This document shows, one piece after another, positions 53,589-62,110 of a stretch of 64,000 bases of DNA (position 1 is its first letter; every line of letters starts with the position of its first letter). Origin of the DNA: Myxococcales bacterium (lineage in GTDB: Bacteria > Myxococcota_A > Polyangia > Polyangiales > Houyiibacteriaceae); NCBI GenBank assembly GCA_029861865.1, contig JAOTYL010000011.1, positions 20,517 through 84,516 of the forward strand. Reading direction: 5' to 3'. The notes beneath the pieces are model-generated. The model did no database searches. It was not told where the DNA came from and saw nothing but the letters and a program-made list of their open reading frames with translations. The position numbers and the translations under genes were made by a program.

Positions 53589-54310
53589 CAGCCTTCGCTG
53601 GCTTGGGCCGGCTCGAGCTCGTCGTCTGGCACGATCGCGTGGATCATCGAGACAGGACCCCGTGGATAGAACCGATCGCGGGGCTCGGGAAGAAGACACT
53701 CGACGTGACCTTCGGGTCGAACGCTCGGGTCGCCCAGCTGATGCATGCACTCGCGAACGATTGCCTTCAGCGTCTCGAAGACACCCCACCCTTCACGAGC
53801 AGAGGCTTCGATCTCCGAAACTCCCTCGGGAACCCCGAGCGTTTCGCGCAGCTCACCGAAGTCCATGGTGCCGAGCAGGTCGCGCTTGTTGTACTGCACG
53901 ACTAGAGGAACGCGATCCGGGTCGACTCCATGAAGGCGTAGGTTGTAGTCGAGGTTGCGGATGCTGAAGTTGTTGCCCTCGGTTGCAGCGACTTGGCTGT
54001 CGACCACGAGGACGACGCCGTCGACGTGACGGAGTACGAGCTGACGGGTGGAGTCCTGGGCGATCTGACCAGGCACCGACAGGATGTGGAGCCGCATGTC
54101 GTACCCTCGAAACGTGCCGAGCTGGATCGGCAAAAGATCGAGAAATAGAGTTCGCTCGGCATCGGTATGCACCGACACGAGCTTGCCGCGGTGCTCGGGG
54201 CGCGTGCGCTCGCAGATCGTTTCGATGTTGGTGGTTTTGCCGCCCAGACCCGCGCCGTAGTAGACGACCTTAAGGGTCACTTCACGTTGCGCGTGGTGGA
54301 TCAGGGGCAT
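53588..54310 (-). CDS. MglA-like small GTPase
   Basis: The 240-residue protein has a Ras-like domain of the MglA type: VTLKVVYYGAGLGGKTTN (P-loop GAGLGGKT at 19-26), LPIQLGTFRGYDMRLHI, the switch II HILSVPGQIAQDSTRQLVL, VDGVVLVVDSQVAA and the base-specific NKRDL. In Myxococcus, MglA positions type IV pili and gliding motors at the leading pole. This protein has about 45 more residues at the C-terminus than M. xanthus MglA, and Pro of the usual GPGL P-loop is Ala. No MglB partner is visible here. Gene context (recG, greA, carB) is housekeeping-like, and translation of the MBL hydrolase is coupled to it. Confidence 0.85.
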   Translation of the reverse strand: MPLIHHAQREVTLKVVYYGAGLGGKTTNIETICERTRPEHRGKLVSVHTDAERTLFLDLLPIQLGTFRGYDMRLHILSVPGQIAQDSTRQLVLRHVDGVVLVVDSQVAATEGNNFSIRNLDYNLRLHGVDPDRVPLVVQYNKRDLLGTMDFGELRETLGVPEGVSEIEASAREGWGVFETLKAIVRECMHQLGDPSVRPEGHVECLLPEPRDRFYPRGPVSMIHAIVPDDELEPAQASEG

Positions 54311-54372
54311 GAGTGAGGGGTTACCTGTGTCGCCCGATGGCGTCAAGAAGCCGGCTAGGCGGGAGCCTGGAA

Positions 54373-56463
54373 TCAGCCGGCATCCTCGCGCACTGCTTCG
54401 AACCGTTCCCAGCGACGAACCGCGGCCCGGGCGATCGCGTGTCGGGGCGCCGACAAACTCGGATCGCTTCGCACCATCCGGTTGGCCAGCTCGCCTGCCC
54501 GTCGAAGCAATGCTCCGTCCCTGGTGAGATTCGCGAACTGCAACCCACTCGTCCCGGATTGCCGATACCCGAAGAGGTGGCCGGGGCCCCGAAGCTCGAG
54601 GTCGGTTTCGGCCAGGCGAAAGCCGTCATCGCTTTCGCACAGAGCTTGCAGACGCGCCTCCGCGTCGGGTAGGAGCGGCTCGGTGTGGGTGAGGAGACAC
54701 GCGCTCCGTTGTCCTGCGCGCCCGACTCGCCCGCGCAGCTGGTGGAGTTGCGCGAGTCCGAACCGATCGGCCTGCTCGACCACGATGATGTTCGCTGCAG
54801 GGACGTCGATCCCGACTTCGAGGACCGTGGTGCCCACCAGGACCTTCAACGCGCCCTCCGCGAACTCGCGCATGAGCATTCGGCGCTCGTCGCCCGAAAG
54901 CCGCCCGTGGATCTGACCCACCACTTCCGCGCCGAAGTGTTCCTTCATTTCTGCGTACGCATGGTCGACACCGACGAGCTCGTCGGAGGAGGAGATTGCG
55001 GGGCACACGACGTACGCCCTTCCATCCGCATCGAGGGCGCGGTCGAGTTGGCGCAAGACCTTGTGCCGGTTCTTGCGGGGGAGCATTCGCGTCGTGGCGG
55101 GAAGACGCCCCGGAGGCTTTGTGTCGATCGTGGTGAGGTCGAGGCCTGCGTAGAGCACGAGGGCGAGGCTTCGAGGAATCGGAGTTGCAGTCATGACCAG
55201 AAGGTGCGGTCGCCGCTTCGAGTCACGGGTGCCGAGGCGAAGACGTTGAGCCACCCCGAAGCGGTGCTGTTCGTCCACCACCACCAGGCCGAGATTGGCG
55301 AAACGGATTTCGCCGCTCAGGAGCGCGTGTGTGCCGACGATGACGTCGACCGCCCCGGTCGCCATTCGATCCAGCATCGCGCGACGCCGGTCGCCCGAAA
55401 GCGCACCCGTGAACACTCCGACGCGAAGCCCGAGCTTTTCAGCGGTGGGTTGCAGAGTGGCAGCGTGTTGATCCGCGAGAAGCTCCGTCGGCGCGAGAAT
55501 CGTGGCTTGAGCCCCCCCGGCCACCACCTGTGCGCAGGCCACGAGCGCAACAGCGGTCTTGCCACAACCCACGTCGCCCTGAAGCAAACGTCGCATGGGT
55601 TCGTCTCGATTCAAGCTAGAGCTCAGGGCGGTAATGGCACCGCGTTGTGCGGTCGTGAGCTCGAAAGGAAATGCTGCGCATGCCTTGGAGACCGCTGGCT
55701 CGGGTTCGAAGGGCTGCGCGGTGCCGCCTCGCTCGCGGGCCCTGCGAAGGCGAAGCGCGAGCTCCCACAGCACGAGCTCTTCGAGCGCGAGGCGACGTTG
55801 TGCCGGGTGACTTCTCCCCGGGTGCCCTTCGACCACCGCGGGAGTCGGCACGTGTATCGACGCGAGCGCTTCGCCAATCGCGCCGATCCCGACTTCGGCG
55901 CGAAGCTCTTCGGGGATCAGATCCGGAACTTCGTGGGCGACCCGGTGGACGGCAGCGCGGACGGCCCGCCGTAACGTCTTGCGGCGGACGCCAGGGATCT
56001 CGGGATACCGAGGCTCGATCGACCCTGCTGCCCCCTCAGTGAGGACCTCTGGATGAGCGATGGTCGCGACCCCACGATACTCGTTTACGCAGCCTGCGAC
56101 CCGCACCGCGCCACCGACCTCGAAGCGCTGCGAGAGCCCAGGCACGGCGCGAAACCAGACGACCTTGAGCTCTCGGTAACCCGCACCCTCGTTAGGCGCC
56201 TCGTCTGGCTCGAGGCGAGCTTCGAAGCCCATGTGGCTACCGCGCGGAAACCTCCGCGTCGCGCGCACTTTTCCTTCGACCACCGCATACTCACCCACTT
56301 GGAGCTCGTGGATCGGAGTCGGGTGACGCTGGTCATCGTACGCCTTCGGCATCAACCAAAGCAGATCGGCGACGGTCTGGTAGCCACGCTCGCGAAGGGC
56401 GGCCCCCGTACGCGGCCCGATGCCCGGGAGTGATTCGATCGGGTGCTCTAGAGGAGAAGGCAC
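54373..56463 (-). CDS. recG: ATP-dependent DNA helicase RecG
   Basis: The 696-residue protein has the wedge (OB-fold) domain (LPGIGPRTGAALRERGYQTV, VVEGKVRATRRF) and the helicase domains. These have Walker A GDVGCGKT (296-303), ILAPTELLADQHAATL, the DEQH box (397-400) in VVVDEQHRFGV, MTATPIPRSLAL and VLVGTTVLEVGIDVP. The C-terminal motif QLRGRVGRAGQRSACLL and DGFRLAETDLELRGPGHLFG complete it. It processes stalled replication forks and Holliday junctions. It starts with GTG 56463, 28 bp after the greA stop. Confidence 0.95.
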   Translation of the reverse strand: MPSPLEHPIESLPGIGPRTGAALRERGYQTVADLLWLMPKAYDDQRHPTPIHELQVGEYAVVEGKVRATRRFPRGSHMGFEARLEPDEAPNEGAGYRELKVVWFRAVPGLSQRFEVGGAVRVAGCVNEYRGVATIAHPEVLTEGAAGSIEPRYPEIPGVRRKTLRRAVRAAVHRVAHEVPDLIPEELRAEVGIGAIGEALASIHVPTPAVVEGHPGRSHPAQRRLALEELVLWELALRLRRARERGGTAQPFEPEPAVSKACAAFPFELTTAQRGAITALSSSLNRDEPMRRLLQGDVGCGKTAVALVACAQVVAGGAQATILAPTELLADQHAATLQPTAEKLGLRVGVFTGALSGDRRRAMLDRMATGAVDVIVGTHALLSGEIRFANLGLVVVDEQHRFGVAQRLRLGTRDSKRRPHLLVMTATPIPRSLALVLYAGLDLTTIDTKPPGRLPATTRMLPRKNRHKVLRQLDRALDADGRAYVVCPAISSSDELVGVDHAYAEMKEHFGAEVVGQIHGRLSGDERRMLMREFAEGALKVLVGTTVLEVGIDVPAANIIVVEQADRFGLAQLHQLRGRVGRAGQRSACLLTHTEPLLPDAEARLQALCESDDGFRLAETDLELRGPGHLFGYRQSGTSGLQFANLTRDGALLRRAGELANRMVRSDPSLSAPRHAIARAAVRRWERFEAVREDAG

Positions 56464-56491
56464 GTCAGGGCAGCCTTTCCGCGAGACCCCG

Positions 56492-56962
56492 TCAGCTCCA
56501 CCGGACGTCGCTGACCTCGTAGTTGCGAACGCCCCCAGGAGTCTCTACCTGCACCTCGTCACCCACCTCTTTACCGACGATGGCTCGGGCAACTGGAGAA
56601 GTGATCGAGATCTTGCCTTGCTTCAGGTCGGACTCTTCGGGTCCCACCAAGCGGTAGGTCACGACCTTGCCGCTATCCATGTCTTCGAGCTCGACGAATG
56701 CCCCGAACTTGACCCGGTCTCCGCCAAGAGTCGCCGGGTCGATCACCTCGGCGCGCGCCAGCTTGTCCTCGATCTCGGCGATTCGGGCTTCGCACATGCC
56801 CTGCTTGTCCTTCGCTGCGTGATATTCCGCGTTCTCCTTGAGATCGCCATGCTCACGGGCGATCCCGATCTCCTGGGAGATCTTGGGCCGCTCAGCCTTG
56901 AGGGCGTTGAGCTCCGCCGTGAGCGCAGCGTGCCCATCAGGTGTCATGGGAACTCTCTCCAC
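56492..56962 (-). CDS. greA: Transcription elongation factor GreA
   Basis: The 156-residue protein starts MERVPMTPDGHAALTAELNA, aligned with the classical GreA N-terminus (M-x4-MT), which supports the GTG at 56962. The coiled coil has IGIAREHGDLKENAEYHAAK with the acidic tip residues, and the C-terminal FKBP-like domain has VGPEESDLKQGKISITSPVA and VGDEVQVETPGG. It rescues backtracked RNA polymerase by stimulating transcript cleavage. Confidence 0.95.
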   Translation of the reverse strand: MERVPMTPDGHAALTAELNALKAERPKISQEIGIAREHGDLKENAEYHAAKDKQGMCEARIAEIEDKLARAEVIDPATLGGDRVKFGAFVELEDMDSGKVVTYRLVGPEESDLKQGKISITSPVARAIVGKEVGDEVQVETPGGVRNYEVSDVRWS

Positions 56963-57015
56963 CCCGTCCTCGTAAACTGAGCATCAAAATAAGGCAAGTC
57001 GATGGACGATCTCGC

Positions 57016-60000
57016 CTAACGGGCCTGCGTCGGCGGCGGTCGCACGCTGGCAAGCTTGGTCGTGCGGGCATGATACTCCTGCAACGAGCAAACCGAAAGC
57101 GGCCGAAGCTTTCGTGCTTCGATCGCGTCGACTGCCGCTACCGCAGCGGCGATCGTCGTGAAATACGGCACGTCGCTCATGACGGTTTGCCGACGCATCG
57201 ATCGGCTGTCGCGAATCGCTCGTGCGCCCTCGGTCGTGTTGAAAACGAGACAGATGTCACCGTTCTGAAGGTGGTCGACGATGTGGGGGCGTCCCTCTCC
57301 GACTTTGTGCACGAGCTCCGCCGCGACGCCAGCACGCTGCAACCGGTCACGGGTGCCTGCTGTGGCAATGATTTCGAAACCTAGCTCCGCGAGGCGGCGC
57401 GCGAGGTCGGCCGCGGCGGGCTTGTCGTCATCCTTGACGCTAATGAAGACCTTTCCGTCGGTCGGAAGCTCCAAATAGGCCGAGAGCAACGCTTTATAGA
57501 AAGCGTCGGGGAAATTGTCCGCGATCCCCATCACCTCGCCGGTCGATCGCATCTCGGGGGTCAGAATCGTATCGACGCCCGGGAATTTGCTGAATGGAAA
57601 GACCGACTCTTTCACTGCAATGTGGTGGGTCACGATCTCGCGGGTGTAGTCGAGCTCGCGAAGCGTCGCCCCAGCCATGACCTTCGCGGCGATCTTGGCG
57701 AGCGGTACCCCTATGGTCTTGCTGATGAACGGAATCGTTCGGGACGCTCTCGGGTTTACCTCGATGACGTACACCGCGCTCCCCCGAACGGCGAACTGAA
57801 CATTCATCAGCCCGACGACCCCGAGCTCGAGCGCTAACGCCCTGGTCGAGGAACGAAGTGTCGCGAGCACCTCCGGTGGCAACGCGTGTGCGGGAAGCGC
57901 CATCGACGAGTCGCCGGAGTGAATCCCGGCTTCCTCGATGTGCTGCAAAAGACCGCCGATGACGACCTCCTCACCGTCCGAAACGCAATCTACATCGACT
58001 TCGATGGCGTCCTTCAGAAACTCATCGACGAGGATGGTCTGGGTCTCGGCATCCGATACCGCCTCGAGCGCGACGGTCATGTAACGGGCCAGCTCTTCAC
58101 GTGAGTGGACGATCTCCATCGCCCGCCCCCCGAGAACGTAGCTAGGGCGAACCACGACCGGAAAACCGATCCTGTCGGCAACCGCATAGGCATCTTTGGT
58201 CCCCTTGGCGATCCCGCCTCGCGGCCTTTTCAAACTCAGCTTGGTGAGCAACTCGTCGAACCGCTCCCGATCTTCGGCACGGTCGATCGCGTCAGCGGAG
58301 GTGCCTAGTATGGGGACTCCCGCACGCGCGAGGGGAACGGCGAGTTTGAGTGGCGTCTGGCCGCCAAACTGTACGATCACCCCGTCGGGCTTTTCGATGT
58401 CGACGATGTGCATGACGTCTTCGTAGGTCAGCGGCTCGAAGTAGAGGCGGTCGGAGGTGTCGTAGTCCGTCGACACCGTCTCCGGGTTGCAGTTGACCAT
58501 GATGGTTTCGAACCCGACCTCTTTGAGCGCAAACGACGCGTGAACGCAACAATAGTCGAACTCGATGCCCTGGCCGATTCGGTTGGGACCGCCACCGAGG
58601 ATCATGACCTTCCTTTTGCCCGGGCTTACCTTCGCCTCGCTGTCGAGCCCCCAGGTCGAATACATGTATGGAGTGAGCGATGGGAACTCCGCGGCGCAGG
58701 TGTCGACGCGCGAGAAGACTGGCGCGACACCATGGTCAGCGCGCATTCTTCGAACCTCGCCGGGAGTCTCCCCGCGCAGAGCGGCAATCTGCCGGTCGCT
58801 GAAGCCGAGCTCCTTGGCGTGGCGGAGCATATCCGGTGAAAGCGCGACGCCGTCGGTGTCGCCAAGAACCCCCTCGAAGGCGATGATCTGACGCATTTGC
58901 TCGAGGAACCACTTGTCGATGTCGGTCGCCTGGTGAATGTCGTCGATCGTGAGCCCCACGCGCAAACCATCGGCGATGTACCAGATCCGGTCCGCCAATG
59001 GCGTATGGATGACTTCCCGGATCGCCTCCCGGAGCTCCGTTTCGGTGGCATCCGGAAGGTCCTGCAACATGGGTTTTGCTTGGTTGATCGCTTCCCCGGT
59101 TTCGCGCAAGCGCCTGACCTGCGCCGCAAGGTCCCGATACTCGACCTTGCCCAGAAGCGAGGTCAGCCCGTCACGTCCGATTTCGAGCGACCGAGTCGCT
59201 TTCTGCAGAGACTCCTTGAAGGTCCGGCCTATCGCCATCGCCTCTCCGACCGACTTCATTTGAGTCGTCAGACGTGGGTCGGCGCCGGCGAATTTCTCGA
59301 AGGCGAAGCGCGGCACTTTGGTCACCACGTAGTCGATGGTGGGCTCGAACGCCGAGCTCGTGTCGGTGATGTCGTTGCGTAGCTCGTCCAAGCGGTAACC
59401 GACGGCAAGCTTGGCGGCGATCTTTGCGATCGGATACCCGGTGGCTTTGGAGGCAAGCGCGCTCGAGCGGGACACGCGAGGGTTCATCTCGATGACGATG
59501 ACCCGGCCGTCCTGCGGGTTGATCGAGAATTGAATGTTGGAGCCGCCCGTATCGACGCCGATCTCGGTAATGATGTCGCGCGCTGCGTTTCGAAGGCGCT
59601 GGTATTCACGATCGGTGAGGGTCATTGCCGGGGCTACCGTGATCGAGTCGCCAGTATGGACCCCCATCGGGTCGAAGTTCTCGATGGTGCAGATGACGGC
59701 GAAGTTGTCCGCGTGGTCGCGAATGACCTCGAGCTCGTATTCCTTCCAGCCGAGAAGGCTCTCTTCGATGAGGCACTCGTGGATCGGGCTGCACTGGAAC
59801 GCCCACCGAATCGCACTGTCGAACTCGGCGCGGTTGTACGCCACACCGCCCCCGGAGCCCCCGAGCGTCAGGGAAGGCCTCAGGATGACCGGAAAGCCGA
59901 TGCGGTCGGCGATGTCGTTGGCGTCCTCGATGGTGCGCGCAACCTCTGCCCGGGCGCTCTCGAGCCCGATCTTGTCCATCGCAGCCTTGAAGAGATCTCT

Positions 60001-60384
60001 CTCCTCGGCCTTGCGAATCGCGTCGACTCGCGCGCCTATCAACTCGACGCCGTGTTTGTCGAGGATGCCTCGGCTCGCGAGCTCGAGGGTGAGGTTGAGC
60101 GCCGTCTGGCCGCCCAAGGTAGGAAGCACCGCATCCGGTTTCTCACGTTCGATGATCGCTTCGAGCACCTCAGGGGTGAGCGGCTCGACGTAGGTGCGGT
60201 CGGCGAACTCCGGATCGGTCATGATCGTCGCCGGATTCGAGTTCACCAGGACGACCCGGTACCCCTCCTCTTGGAGGGCCTTGGCACCCTGGGTCCCGGA
60301 GTAGTCGAACTCGCACGCTTGCCCGATCACGATCGGCCCCGACCCTATGAGAAGGATGCTCTTGATATCGTCGCGTCGGGGCAT
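57016..60384 (-). CDS. carB: Carbamoyl-phosphate synthase large subunit
   Basis: The 1122-residue protein has the duplicated ATP-grasp plan of Car[78 protein letters not shown], then the second half with [58 protein letters not shown] and a C-terminal MGS-like allosteric domain. It forms carbamoyl phosphate from bicarbonate, ammonia and two ATP, for arginine and pyrimidines. carA is not nearby. It starts with ATG 60384. Confidence 0.97.
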   Translation of the reverse strand: MPRRDDIKSILLIGSGPIVIGQACEFDYSGTQGAKALQEEGYRVVLVNSNPATIMTDPEFADRTYVEPLTPEVLEAIIEREKPDAVLPTLGGQTALNLTLELASRGILDKHGVELIGARVDAIRKAEERDLFKAAMDKIGLESARAEVARTIEDANDIADRIGFPVILRPSLTLGGSGGGVAYNRAEFDSAIRWAFQCSPIHECLIEESLLGWKEYELEVIRDHADNFAVICTIENFDPMGVHTGDSITVAPAMTLTDREYQRLRNAARDIITEIGVDTGGSNIQFSINPQDGRVIVIEMNPRVSRSSALASKATGYPIAKIAAKLAVGYRLDELRNDITDTSSAFEPTIDYVVTKVPRFAFEKFAGADPRLTTQMKSVGEAMAIGRTFKESLQKATRSLEIGRDGLTSLLGKVEYRDLAAQVRRLRETGEAINQAKPMLQDLPDATETELREAIREVIHTPLADRIWYIADGLRVGLTIDDIHQATDIDKWFLEQMRQIIAFEGVLGDTDGVALSPDMLRHAKELGFSDRQIAALRGETPGEVRRMRADHGVAPVFSRVDTCAAEFPSLTPYMYSTWGLDSEAKVSPGKRKVMILGGGPNRIGQGIEFDYCCVHASFALKEVGFETIMVNCNPETVSTDYDTSDRLYFEPLTYEDVMHIVDIEKPDGVIVQFGGQTPLKLAVPLARAGVPILGTSADAIDRAEDRERFDELLTKLSLKRPRGGIAKGTKDAYAVADRIGFPVVVRPSYVLGGRAMEIVHSREELARYMTVALEAVSDAETQTILVDEFLKDAIEVDVDCVSDGEEVVIGGLLQHIEEAGIHSGDSSMALPAHALPPEVLATLRSSTRALALELGVVGLMNVQFAVRGSAVYVIEVNPRASRTIPFISKTIGVPLAKIAAKVMAGATLRELDYTREIVTHHIAVKESVFPFSKFPGVDTILTPEMRSTGEVMGIADNFPDAFYKALLSAYLELPTDGKVFISVKDDDKPAAADLARRLAELGFEIIATAGTRDRLQRAGVAAELVHKVGEGRPHIVDHLQNGDICLVFNTTEGARAIRDSRSMRRQTVMSDVPYFTTIAAAVAAVDAIEARKLRPLSVCSLQEYHARTTKLASVRPPPTQAR

Positions 60385-60462
60385 GGAGGTCGGTTCAGCG
60401 AAAGCGTTCGCGCGGGCTTACCAGAGCCCCTTGCAGGTCGCAAACCCAGGCCGAAGGGCGTC

Positions 60463-60936
60463 CTATACGAGCGACGAAAGACCAGCGATCAACTCGTCAC
60501 CCCGTTCCCCCCGCGGATCGAGCCGGACGCGACGCGCCTGGTCGGAGGCGATCTCCAGCTCTACCCAGAGGGAGGCACGGCTTGCCACCGATGGGAACTT
60601 GCGGCCCCATTCCACAAAGAGGACAGCGCCTTCTTCGAGCAGCTCGTCGATCCCTAGCTCCTCGAGCTCCGCGTCTTTGGTAAGCCGATAGAAGTCGGCA
60701 TGCGCAATCGGAAGTCGTCCCTGATACTGGTGCACCAACGCAAACGTCGGGCTCGTGATGGCGGTGTCGGCTGGCACCCCGAGCGCGTGGATCGCCCCGC
60801 GCGCAAACGTCGTCTTCCCGGCCCCGAGCTCGCCCTCGAGGCCGATGAGATCGCCAGGCGCAAGCGCATCCGCCAGCGCGGCCGCAAGCGCCAGCGTCTC
60901 CCCTTCGTCGTTTAACACCAGCTCAAGCACGCCCAA
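60463..60936 (-). CDS. tsaE: tRNA threonylcarbamoyladenosine biosynthesis ATPase TsaE
   Basis: The 157-residue P-loop protein has GLEGELGAGKTTFARG (Walker A), SPTFALVHQY, HADFYRLTKDAELEELGIDE and LFVEWGRKFP. It supports TsaB-TsaD in making t6A at position 37 of ANN-decoding tRNAs. The TTG at 60936 and GTG at 60930 are both possible starts. It is first in the minus-strand block tsaE-carB-greA-recG-mglA-mbl. Confidence 0.92.
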   Translation of the reverse strand: MGVLELVLNDEGETLALAAALADALAPGDLIGLEGELGAGKTTFARGAIHALGVPADTAITSPTFALVHQYQGRLPIAHADFYRLTKDAELEELGIDELLEEGAVLFVEWGRKFPSVASRASLWVELEIASDQARRVRLDPRGERGDELIAGLSSLV

Positions 60937-60956
60937 GCCCTGTCACGCCTCCAGCG

Positions 60957-62081
60957 TCAATGCCCCGCTAACTCCGTGTCTTTGAATTTCTCGGCCCATT
61001 CGTACCACTCGGTTATGTATCCGTCGATGATGTTCAGACGCTGGCCTTTGTTCGCATTGGATGCTCCGGTACCGTAGGCAGTCCATCTGTTGCCATCCTG
61101 ATCCGCCAGGTGCAGCTGCTCATCCTCCTCGTCCCAGTCGAAGTTCAGCACGCGTCCGCCCACGCGTCTGTCGAAACCCACGACGTGGAACCGATTTCGC
61201 GTGATGAGCACAATCGGCAAGCCGGCGAACTCGGTTTGCACCAGGCCGCCCCGATCTCGCAGGTACTCAAGCGGATACGCGACGGGCCGAATGGCCTCGC
61301 CATCCTCGACGGGCGGAATCAAGCCGTACACCATCTCCCAAGGCGACATCCAATCGAGCAGCGGGTTCTCGGAAAGCTCATAACCATCAATCGCCCCCGC
61401 TACTGGACCCGCGTTGGCGTGCCCGTGAGGCCGTGCCCTGATCTCCGCGCTGCCGGTGGTCACGAGGGTCTCGGGATGCTGCGTCAGCCAGTCATTCCAG
61501 GTTGTCAGGAAGGATGGCAGCCGCTTCATACGAGCTCCCTCAAGCTTGCCCTCATGCGCGGCCCCCAGAAATGGATACCAGCGCGAATTGGTTTCCCGGT
61601 CGCAACCGATCCACGACCCTTTAGCTACCCCACACATGAAAAAGGTCAGCATTGGGCCCCCTGCCGGTTCACTCTCATCACCGCGGAAACGCGCTACAGC
61701 CTCGAAAACCGCACTTCCGGAGCACGCTTCGCAGAAGGTCACCAAAACCGGGATGCACGGAATATCCTTTTCCTTTCCGTACACCCCCGGCGGTGCATCG
61801 CTGCAAACCGTGTCATTGACGATGTGATACGCGCGCAGCAGCCACCAGGGATACGCGCGCGCCCGATCGTCGATCAGGGTCCCGATAACCAGATCATCGT
61901 CCTTCATGAAAGACGCTTCAGTGCCGGGGATCATGCCCGGATTGTTGAGCGGAAGCCCCCAAGTGCGCCTGAAGAGCTGCCAACTGTAATTCTGTCGACC
62001 CCCATCACGCTTCGAGCAGCTCCCATCTCTACAGGCAACAACGAATATCGCGCAAACTAGTAACAACAGTATGCGTTTCAT
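60957..62081 (-). CDS. DUF3179-domain lipoprotein
   Basis: The 374-residue protein starts MKRILLLLVCAIFVVACRDG, with lipobox VVAC. It has the DUF3179 family blocks: LVIGTLIDDRARAYPWWLLR, YHIVNDTVC, ITFCEACSGSAVF-like VTFCEACSGSAVFEA (the CxxC is metal-binding-like), FMCGVAKGSWIGCDRETNSR and AYPLEYLRDRGGLVQTEFAG. The family is common in marine and soil bacteria and has no proven activity. It is 29 bp after the FG-GAP protein gene on the same strand. In sampled lines, GC content and codon use look lower than in carB next to it. Confidence 0.85.
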   Translation of the reverse strand: MKRILLLLVCAIFVVACRDGSCSKRDGGRQNYSWQLFRRTWGLPLNNPGMIPGTEASFMKDDDLVIGTLIDDRARAYPWWLLRAYHIVNDTVCSDAPPGVYGKEKDIPCIPVLVTFCEACSGSAVFEAVARFRGDESEPAGGPMLTFFMCGVAKGSWIGCDRETNSRWYPFLGAAHEGKLEGARMKRLPSFLTTWNDWLTQHPETLVTTGSAEIRARPHGHANAGPVAGAIDGYELSENPLLDWMSPWEMVYGLIPPVEDGEAIRPVAYPLEYLRDRGGLVQTEFAGLPIVLITRNRFHVVGFDRRVGGRVLNFDWDEEDEQLHLADQDGNRWTAYGTGASNANKGQRLNIIDGYITEWYEWAEKFKDTELAGH

Positions 62082-62110
62082 GGTGGGGTGATGATATCCT
62101 CTGCCGTGTC

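Noticed and set aside
54685..55974. 429-codon frame opposite recG
   Set aside because: Shadow of recG; RecG motifs are complete on the other strand.
59530..60657. 375-codon frame opposite carB
   Set aside because: Shadow of carB; no recognisable fold.
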